6,243 nt of DNA, taken from NCBI GenBank assembly GCA_024641255.1, contig JAHEDL010000031.1, forward strand, positions 1-6,243, written 5' to 3'. Shown one piece after another: positions 1-4,369 of this stretch (its first letter is position 1; each line of letters begins with the position of its first letter). Source of the DNA: Pseudorhodobacter sp. Lineage in GTDB: Bacteria > Pseudomonadota > Alphaproteobacteria > Rhodobacterales > Rhodobacteraceae. The position numbers and the translations under genes were made by a program. The notes beneath the pieces are model-generated. The model made no database searches, was not told where the DNA came from, and saw only the letters and a program-made list of their open reading frames with translations.

Positions 1-1
1 T

Positions 2-430
2 ACGCTGCTGCCCGCGCTGGGCTTGGCCTTTGTGACCGGCGCCTTCGTGGCCGCCTATACCACCTATGACGCGTGGGCGATCCGCGCCACACCCGACCCG
101 TTCACCTTTCTGGCGTGGTTTTTCATGCTGGACGGGGTGTTTTTGCCGGTTTTGATGCATCGCCGTCTGTTGAAAGTCACCGCGGCACAAGCGGTGCCGC
201 TGATCCGTCGCGGCATTTTCGGGGCGTTTGTGGCGTATTTTTCCTTCGGGTCGATCATGATGGCCACCCGGCTTGACCGGGTGGGCGAAGCGGCGGTTCT
301 GCGCGAAACTTCGACCGTTTTTGCCGCGCTGATCGGCTGGCTGGTGCTGGGCGAAAAAGTGGGGCTTGCACGCACGGCGCTAATGGCGCTGATTGCGGCG
401 GGCGCCGTTGTGATGGAATGGGCAGGATAG
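2..430 (+). CDS. EamA/DMT-family membrane permease, C-terminal part (5' end outside window)
   Basis: The reading frame is open from the first complete codon (base 2), so the gene starts upstream; 142 C-terminal residues are visible. The translation is strongly hydrophobic, with four to five membrane segments. It ends in the pattern of the second EamA repeat: a LRETS segment, then FAALIGWLVLGE, then a last hydrophobic helix. DMT-superfamily permeases usually have about 290 residues and ten helices in two EamA repeats, so roughly half is missing. They sit in the inner membrane and export or import small metabolites; the substrate cannot be told from sequence. A TTG near base 23 could be read as a start, but the frame continues upstream of it and the family length argues against it. 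The stop is 4 nt before yciB, so the two are probably cotranscribed. Confidence 0.85.
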   Translation, partial: TLLPALGLAFVTGAFVAAYTTYDAWAIRATPDPFTFLAWFFMLDGVFLPVLMHRRLLKVTAAQAVPLIRRGIFGAFVAYFSFGSIMMATRLDRVGEAAVLRETSTVFAALIGWLVLGEKVGLARTALMALIAAGAVVMEWAG

Positions 431-434
431 GCTG

Positions 435-1046
435 ATGAGCGACTCGAAACTGAATCCGATGTTGAAACTGGGGTTGGAACTTGGCCCCATCGTGCTGTTC
501 TTCGCCGGGTTCCGGTTCTTCAAAGACCGCAGCTTCCACATTCTTGGCACCGATTATTCCGGCTTCATCGTGATGACCGCGATCTTTGTCGCCATGATCA
601 TCGCCTCGACGGCGCTGGTCTGGAAGCTGACGGGCACGCTGTCAAAAATGCAGCTGATGACGCTGGTTCTGGTGGTGGTCATGGGCGGGCTGTCGGTCTG
701 GCTGAATGACGAACGCTTCATCAAGATGAAGCCGACGCTGCTGTATCTGGCTTTTGGCGCTATTCTTGGCTTTGGCCTGCTGCGCAAGGAAAGCTACCTC
801 AAGGTGGTGATGGAAGAAGCCCTGCCGCTGCAAACCGAAGGTTGGATGATCCTGACCCGTCGGCTGTGCGCTTTCTTCTTTGCATTGGCGATCGCAAACG
901 AAGTGATCTGGCGCCTGCTGTCAACCGAAGCGTGGGTCAATTTCAAAACCTTCGGCCTGACCATCGCGCTGTTTGCCTTCTTCATGACGCAAGGCAAGCT
1001 GCTGCAACGCTATGCCGTCGAAACCGACGCCGATCAACCCAAGTGA
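435..1046 (+). CDS. yciB: Septation protein A / inner membrane-spanning protein YciB
   Basis: This 203-residue polytopic membrane protein fits the YciB/IspZ (septation protein A) family, usually about 180-210 residues. Visible family marks are LELGP near residues 14-18, NDERFIKMKPT at 91-101, the aromatic/charged block with TRR at 141-143 and NE..W at 155-159, and W..FK.FG at 167-174. Hydrophobic segments lie near residues 11-26, 44-63, 73-90, 100-116, 142-160 and 170-186. YciB proteins act in the inner membrane and are linked to cell envelope synthesis and septation in other bacteria; the biochemical role is not settled. The ATG at 435 follows the permease stop by 4 nt, so translation may be coupled. 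No terminator was seen directly after its stop; the next signals belong to metZ. Confidence 0.9.
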   Translation: MSDSKLNPMLKLGLELGPIVLFFAGFRFFKDRSFHILGTDYSGFIVMTAIFVAMIIASTALVWKLTGTLSKMQLMTLVLVVVMGGLSVWLNDERFIKMKPTLLYLAFGAILGFGLLRKESYLKVVMEEALPLQTEGWMILTRRLCAFFFALAIANEVIWRLLSTEAWVNFKTFGLTIALFAFFMTQGKLLQRYAVETDADQPK

Positions 1047-1068
1047 CTCCGCTGCGACCAACCGGCGG

Positions 1069-1097
1069 TTGACCTTCGCCGTGACGCGCGCTATCCC
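1069..1097 (+). promoter_or_regulatory. Predicted sigma-70-type promoter for the metZ riboswitch transcript
   Basis: TTGACC at 1069-1074 matches the -35 consensus in five of six positions. A 17-nt spacer leads to TATCCC at 1092-1097, a weaker -10 (three of six). Transcription would begin at about 1103-1104, exactly the 5' edge of the SAM-II aptamer, which is independent support. It starts 22 nt after the yciB stop. Not tested by any transcript data. Confidence 0.55.
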
Positions 1098-1102
1098 ATC
1101 GC

Positions 1103-1156
1103 CCGTGGCGCTTTGTTACCGGATTGCGGGCCACGTTAAACATTCCGCTAAAAGGG
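1103..1156 (+). ncRNA. SAM-II riboswitch aptamer (metZ leader)
   Basis: The order and spacing of elements match the SAM-II class, which occurs in alphaproteobacteria upstream of metA, metX and metZ and binds S-adenosylmethionine in an H-type pseudoknot. P1 is CGTGGC (1104-1109) with GCCACG (1130-1135), a perfect 6-bp stem. The loop carries the conserved-looking CTTTGTTACCGGATTG (1111-1126). The 3' part contains TTAAACATTCCGCTAAAAGG (1136-1155), which resembles the conserved GCUAAAA-GGG end of the class. GCGG (1126-1129) can pair with CCGC (1145-1148) to close the pseudoknot. The downstream gene is metZ, the expected target. SAM binding should reduce metZ expression. Confidence 0.9.
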
Positions 1157-1169
1157 TCAGGGTATTGCA

Positions 1170-1200
1170 CCCCGAAGCCCTTGGTTTCGGGGTTTTTCTT
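1170..1200 (+). terminator. Intrinsic terminator of the SAM-II expression platform
   Basis: CCCCGAAGCC (1170-1179) pairs with GGTTTCGGGG (1183-1192) to form a 10-bp stem with one G-U pair and the triloop CTT. TTTTTCTTT follows (1193-1200). It lies between the SAM-II aptamer and the metZ start, so it is best read as a regulated attenuator. A competing pairing exists: AAGGG at the aptamer's 3' end (1152-1156) is complementary to CCCTT (1178-1182) in the terminator's upper stem and loop. The small hairpin GGGT/ACCC (1160-1163 with 1169-1172) could stack inside this antiterminator. Confidence 0.88.
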
Positions 1201-1232
1201 TGGCCGCAGGGCCGCAGACAAAGGGCAGACCG

Positions 1233-2414
1233 ATGACGAAAGATTGGAAAACGCGCACGAAATTGGTGCATGAGGGCAGCCGCCGCAGCCAATATGGCGA
1301 AATGGCCGAGGCGATTTACCTGACCCAAGGCTTCGTCTATCCCACCGCCGAATCCGCGGAAGAGCGTTTCATCAAAGCCGGCGATGATGAATTTATCTAT
1401 GCCCGCTACGGCAACCCCACCACCCGGATGTTCGAAGACCGCATCGCAGCCTTGGAAGGCACCGAAGACGCCTTCGCCACCGCAAGCGGTATGGCCGCCG
1501 TCAACGGCGCGCTGACGGCAATGCTGCGGGCGGGCGACCATGTGGTATCCTCAAAGGCGCTGTTCGGTTCTTGTCTTTACATCTTGGAAGAGGTGCTGAC
1601 GCGCTTTGGCGTCAAGGTCACCTTCGTCGATGGCACCGATCTTGATCAATGGCGCGCTGCCTGCACGCCGGGCACCAAGGCCGTGTTCTTCGAATCAATG
1701 TCCAACCCGACGCTGGAACTGGTCGACATCACCGAAGTTTCAAAAATCGCCCACACGGTTGGCGCGCTGGTGATCGTTGACAACGTCTTCGCCACCCCGG
1801 TGTTTTCGAATGCCGTTGCCCAAGGTGCCGACGTGATCGTTTATTCGACCACCAAGCACGTTGACGGGCAGGGCCGCGCCTTGGGCGGGGTGATCTGTGG
1901 CACCAAGGACTTCGTGCGCAAAGTCGCCGAACCCTACCTGAAACACACCGGCGCCGCGATGAGCCCGTTTACCTCGTGGATCATGCTGAACGGCATGGCC
2001 ACGCTGGACCTGCGCTGCCGTGCGATGGCAGACGCCGCGTTGCAGATCGCCAAAGCGCTGGAAGGCCACCCTGCGGTGACGAAAGTCATCTTCCCCGGCC
2101 TTGAAAGCCACCCGCAACACGCGCTGGCGATGGCGCAGATGGGCTCTGGCGGCACCCTGGTGACCTTTGACATCAAAGGCGGCAAAGAGGCTGCGTTCAA
2201 ATTCATGAACGCGTTGGAGATCGTTAAAATCTCCAACAATCTGGGTGATGCGAAGTCCATCGCCACGCATCCGGCAACCACGACTCACCAACGCCTGCCG
2301 CAACCGCAAAAAGATGCGCTGGGCATCACACCGGGCCTGATCCGGCTGTCGGTCGGCTTGGAAGACGCGGACGATCTGATTGCCGACCTGCATCAGGCGC
2401 TTGCCGCGATCTGA
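1233..2414 (+). CDS. metZ: O-succinylhomoserine sulfhydrylase (PLP enzyme)
   Basis: This 393-residue protein belongs to the Cys/Met-metabolism PLP-dependent family. MetZ makes homocysteine from O-succinylhomoserine and sulfide in the cytoplasm, the direct-sulfhydrylation route to methionine. Visible marks are YARYGNPT (56-63) followed by the LEG element (74-76), SGMAA (85-89), the PLP-ring aspartate region VDN (182-184), and the Schiff-base lysine K208 in YSTTKHVDGQG. The substrate-loop stretch NNLGDAKS lies at 335-342, and the family ending RLSVGLED at 371-378. The ATG at 1233 is chosen over a TTG at 1200: it has AAGGG at 1221-1225 as ribosome site and gives the usual family length, whereas the TTG lies in the terminator tail. 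The riboswitch supports a methionine role over cystathionine synthase or lyase, though OSH versus OAH specificity is inferred. It overlaps the next gene by 1 nt. Confidence 0.92.
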   Translation: MTKDWKTRTKLVHEGSRRSQYGEMAEAIYLTQGFVYPTAESAEERFIKAGDDEFIYARYGNPTTRMFEDRIAALEGTEDAFATASGMAAVNGALTAMLRAGDHVVSSKALFGSCLYILEEVLTRFGVKVTFVDGTDLDQWRAACTPGTKAVFFESMSNPTLELVDITEVSKIAHTVGALVIVDNVFATPVFSNAVAQGADVIVYSTTKHVDGQGRALGGVICGTKDFVRKVAEPYLKHTGAAMSPFTSWIMLNGMATLDLRCRAMADAALQIAKALEGHPAVTKVIFPGLESHPQHALAMAQMGSGGTLVTFDIKGGKEAAFKFMNALEIVKISNNLGDAKSIATHPATTTHQRLPQPQKDALGITPGLIRLSVGLEDADDLIADLHQALAAI

Positions 2415-2950
2415 TGCAGATCCGCCGTTACCAGCCCGCCGATGCCGGGGCGCTGGCCCAGATCTTTTTCGACGCGGTGCGCCTTGGCGCCGCGCCGAAA
2501 TACACCGCCGCAGAACTGGCAGCTTGGGCACCCGAACGCCCAAGCGCCGCAGCTTGGGCGCAGCGGCTTGACGGTCTAACCACCGTCGTGGCTGAAAGCC
2601 CAAGCGGTCTGCTTGGATTTATGTCTTTGCGATCCGATGGTTATCTTGACCTTGCCTTCGTGCGGCCCGATTGCCGGGGCACTGGCGTCGCAGACGCCTT
2701 GCACAGCGAAATCCTGACCGAGGCGTGCGCGCGTCACCTGCACCGGCTGACCACCGAAGCCAGCCGCATGGCGCGGCCGTTCTTTTTGCGTATGGGCTGG
2801 CACCTGATTGCCGCCCAAACCGTGCAGCGCAACGGCCAGTCGATTGAAAACTTTCGCATGGCAAAATCGCTGAAAATATCCGCAGAAAAACAACCAGCCG
2901 TTAATCCAATGTCGCCTTTAATACGTAATCATTCGGACAGGCTTGGGTAA
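2414..2950 (+). CDS. GNAT-family N-acetyltransferase
   Basis: This 178-residue protein has the GNAT fold signature. The N-terminus is IRRYQPADAGALAQIF, a typical first strand and helix. The acetyl-CoA pyrophosphate loop is seen as FVRPDCRGTGVA (82-93), with R88-G89-T90-G91 matching the R/Q-x-x-G-x-G/A motif. F124-L125 and MGW at 127-129 match the usual C-terminal half, and QRNG...NFRMAKSL (138-153) matches the end of YafP-like members. The acetyl acceptor is unknown; small molecules or protein N-termini are possible. The start ATG shares its A with the metZ stop (TGATG), so translation is probably coupled to metZ and falls under the same SAM-II control. About 25 residues after the normal GNAT end are hydrophilic, look unconserved and overlap the folE2 leader. 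Confidence 0.85.
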   Translation: MQIRRYQPADAGALAQIFFDAVRLGAAPKYTAAELAAWAPERPSAAAWAQRLDGLTTVVAESPSGLLGFMSLRSDGYLDLAFVRPDCRGTGVADALHSEILTEACARHLHRLTTEASRMARPFFLRMGWHLIAAQTVQRNGQSIENFRMAKSLKISAEKQPAVNPMSPLIRNHSDRLG

Positions 2951-2980
2951 GCAGGGCAAATCCCCTATATTACAGGCTTG
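2937..2980 (+). repeat. 9-nt direct repeat flanking the folE2 leader hairpin
   Basis: ACAGGCTTG occurs at 2937-2945 and again at 2972-2980, bracketing the small hairpin with a 35-nt period. The second copy overlaps the hairpin's 3' strand. It may be a chance repeat or a doubled protein or RNA contact. Confidence 0.6.
2940..2980 (+). ncRNA. Candidate folE/THF-II-type riboswitch hairpin in the folE2 leader
   Basis: GTAA (2947-2950) pairs with TTAC (2970-2973), and inside it GGG (2954-2956) pairs with CCC (2963-2965) across loop CAAATC. This leaves an asymmetric purine-rich internal loop (GCA opposite TATA). A small two-helix hairpin just upstream of a folE gene in an alphaproteobacterium fits what is known of the folE RNA motif, later named the tetrahydrofolate class II riboswitch, which controls translation. 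I could not compare it with the consensus base by base, so the class is tentative. TCCCCT (2961-2966) in the hairpin is exactly complementary to AGGGGA (2991-2996) in the folE2 ribosome site, and CTTG (2977-2980) can pair with CAAG (2989-2992). A switch over ribosome access is therefore physically possible. Confidence 0.5.
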
Positions 2981-2989
2981 CGACCGAAC

Positions 2990-2997
2990 AAGGGGAG
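2990..2997 (+). promoter_or_regulatory. Strong ribosome binding site deciding the folE2 start
   Basis: AAGGGGAG ends 7 nt before the ATG at 3005. It rules out the in-frame TTG at 2978, which lies upstream of this site and inside the leader structure. It is complementary to the TCCCCT segment of the upstream hairpin, so its access may be regulated. Confidence 0.75.
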
Positions 2998-3004
2998 CGC
3001 AGAC

Positions 3005-4108
3005 ATGAACATCCACACGCCAGACCTTGAGCAAAAGCCCAGCAAGGCAGAGGCAGAAGCTGCCTTGGAAACCTTGCGCCTTTGGGCGGCTCGTGCGTCC
3101 GACGCTGAAATCGTGGCGCTTGCGCCCGAAGCCGGGGCGCTGGTTGGTCAGGGCTATCCGCTGCTGTCGCGCGAATATCCTGCCGATTTCGTGGCGACCG
3201 ACGCCTATAAAGAGTCGATGCCAGATCTGCAAAATGGCCCGTCCAGCCTGATCGTTGGCGCAAAACAGGTGATCCAGCACGTCGGGATTTCCAACTTCCG
3301 CCTGCCGATCCGCTATCGCACTCGTGACGCAGGCAATGAAAATGCCACGCCAATCACGCTGGAAACCTCTGTCACCGGCACGGTCAGCCTCGAAGCGGAG
3401 AAGAAGGGCATCAACATGAGCCGCATCATGCGGTCATTCTATGCCCATTCGGAACGCGATTTTTCCTTCGCCGTGATCGAACACGCGCTGGAAGATTACA
3501 TGAAAAATCTTGGCTCGTTCGATGCCCGGATCCAGATGCGGTTTTCGTTTCCGGTCAAGATCGAATCGCTGCGCTCGGGCCTGTCGGGCTGGCAGTATTA
3601 CGATATCGCGCTGGAACTGGTCGACCGGGCAGGCGTGCGCAAGCGACTGATGCACCTTGATTTCGTCTATTCGTCAACCTGCCCGTGTTCGCTGGAACTT
3701 TCCGAACATGCCCGCGTTACGCGCGGCCAACTGGCCACGCCGCATTCGCAACGCTCTGTCGCGCGGATTTCGGTGGAACTGGTGGGCGACAAATGCCTGT
3801 GGTTTGAAGACCTGATCGAATTGGCCCGCTCTGCCGTGCCAACCGAAACGCAGGTCATGGTGAAGCGCGAAGACGAACAGGCCTTTGCCGAACTCAACGC
3901 CGCCAACCCGATCTTCGTCGAAGACGCCGCCCGCAGCTTCTGCTTGGCCTTGCAGACCGACCCGCGCGTCGGCGATTTCCGGGTGGTGGCAAGCCATCAG
4001 GAATCGCTGCACAGCCATGATGCAGTTTCGGTTCTGACCGAAGGCGCCACCTTCGCGGCCGAAAGCCTTGACCCAAAGCTGTTCGCAAGCCTCTATCACG
4101 TCGGCTGA
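3005..4108 (+). CDS. folE2: GTP cyclohydrolase FolE2 (type IB), long form
   Basis: This 367-residue protein matches GTP cyclohydrolase IB (FolE2/MptA family), which converts GTP to 7,8-dihydroneopterin triphosphate, the first step of folate synthesis, in the cytoplasm. Visible marks are the start of the core at DLQNGPSS (74-81) and QHVGISNFRLPI (91-102), GTVSLEAEKKGINMSR (125-140), SSTCPCSLELSEHAR (223-237), TPHSQRS (245-251) and HQESLHSHDA (331-340). The conserved cysteine of the PCS motif (C228) and nearby histidines (H247, H331-H338 region) are the expected metal and catalytic residues; exact assignment needs an alignment. Other FolE2 proteins I know of have about 260-310 residues, so the first roughly 70 residues are an N-terminal extension. 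This is not canonical FolE, despite the same reaction, nor QueF. The gene ends in a strong terminator and appears monocistronic. Confidence 0.92.
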   Translation: MNIHTPDLEQKPSKAEAEAALETLRLWAARASDAEIVALAPEAGALVGQGYPLLSREYPADFVATDAYKESMPDLQNGPSSLIVGAKQVIQHVGISNFRLPIRYRTRDAGNENATPITLETSVTGTVSLEAEKKGINMSRIMRSFYAHSERDFSFAVIEHALEDYMKNLGSFDARIQMRFSFPVKIESLRSGLSGWQYYDIALELVDRAGVRKRLMHLDFVYSSTCPCSLELSEHARVTRGQLATPHSQRSVARISVELVGDKCLWFEDLIELARSAVPTETQVMVKREDEQAFAELNAANPIFVEDAARSFCLALQTDPRVGDFRVVASHQESLHSHDAVSVLTEGATFAAESLDPKLFASLYHVG

Positions 4109-4134
4109 CGCGTCGCTCTGATAACCCTATCATC

Positions 4135-4167
4135 AAAACCCCGCGCCAGCCCTGCGCGGGGTTTTTT
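4135..4167 (+). terminator. Intrinsic terminator of folE2
   Basis: CCCCGCGC (4139-4146) pairs with GCGCGGGG (4154-4161) around a 7-nt loop, followed by TTTTTT (4162-4167). AAAA at 4135-4138 can extend the stem to 12 bp and gives a weaker T-tract on the other strand. It begins 27 nt after the folE2 stop. Confidence 0.92.
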
Positions 4168-4191
4168 CATTTCGCGCAAGGCGTTGGCCAA

Positions 4192-4220
4192 GGCCCCTCC
4201 GGGGGGAGTATTTAGAAAAG
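4192..4220 (+). repeat. CTCCGG-GGAGTATTT hairpin element, plus orientation
   Basis: GGCCCCTCCGGGGGGAGTAT is followed by TTAGAAAAGA. CCCC/GGGG can form a tight hairpin around TCC. Sequences of the form CCTCCGGnGGGGATATTT or CCTCCGGGGGGAGTATTT recur between genes in Rhodobacteraceae as I know them; membership is from memory and was not searched. A backup terminator or dispersed-repeat role is possible. Confidence 0.5.
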
Positions 4221-4233
4221 AGCAATGACTTTC

Positions 4234-4277
4234 AGACTGGCCCAAATATCCCCGCCGGAGGCATACTCGGCCAGTCT
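4234..4277. repeat. 9-bp inverted repeat enclosing a second, inverted CTCCGG element
   Basis: AGACTGGCC (4234-4242) and GGCCAGTCT (4269-4277) are perfect inverted repeats with a 26-nt spacer. On the minus strand that spacer reads GTATGCCTCCGGCGGGGATA followed by TTTG, a near relative of the 4192-4220 element in opposite orientation. The arrangement could fold as a cruciform or RNA hairpin. No open reading frame or target duplication suggests a transposable element. Confidence 0.6.
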
Positions 4278-4339
4278 CCGCGCGCGTTTCTTAATAGGCG
4301 GTAAAGGCGTTTTGCTAAGCCTTTGAAATTTCTAGGCTG

Positions 4340-4363
4340 AAAAAGTGTCGCACTGTGCGACAC
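4340..4363 (-). terminator. Intrinsic terminator of the minus-strand SPOR/pseudoprotease gene
   Basis: GTGTCGCA (4345-4352) and TGCGACAC (4356-4363) form a perfect 8-bp stem with a 3-nt loop. Read on the minus strand the stem is followed by TTTTTC (4344 downward), and it lies only 6 nt past the stop codon of the gene. There is no T-run on the plus-strand side, so it points one way. Confidence 0.85.
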
Positions 4364-4369
4364 CCAAAA

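Larger units (their letters stand above)
4109..4369. other. Convergent intergenic region, hairpin-rich, no gene seen
   Basis: This 261-nt space lies between the 3' ends of folE2 and the minus-strand SPOR protein. It holds the folE2 terminator, two inverted CTCCGG elements, a 9-bp inverted repeat, and the minus-strand terminator. Between 4278 and 4339 two overlapping weak hairpins exclude each other: AAAGGC/GCCTTT (4303-4308 with 4319-4324) and AGCCT/AGGCT (4318-4322 with 4334-4338). I see no convincing coding region. Confidence 0.7.

Noticed and set aside
1200..1232. Upstream TTG start adding 11 residues to MetZ
   Set aside because: The codon lies in the terminator's T-tract and the extra residues have no family match; the ATG at 1233 has a ribosome site.
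1740..2603. 287-codon minus-strand frame across metZ
   Set aside because: Long only because GC-rich antisense frames lack stops; it is rich in Arg, Gly and His with no recognisable motif, and metZ on the other strand is unmistakable.
2897..2936. Zur operator or clear promoter upstream of folE2
   Set aside because: folE2 is Zur-controlled in some bacteria, but I see no good AT-rich palindrome. TTAATC (2901) and TACGTA (2923) are too weak to call as -35 and -10.
3005..4108. QueF (preQ0 reductase) or canonical FolE as identity, and a preQ1 riboswitch upstream
   Set aside because: The PCSLELSEH and TPHSQRS context and overall layout fit FolE2; the short leader does not show a preQ1 aptamer pattern.
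4192..4277. Insertion-sequence remnant or miniature transposon
   Set aside because: The inverted repeats are short (9 bp), no target-site duplication was found, and there is no transposase fragment; the elements look like intergenic hairpin repeats.
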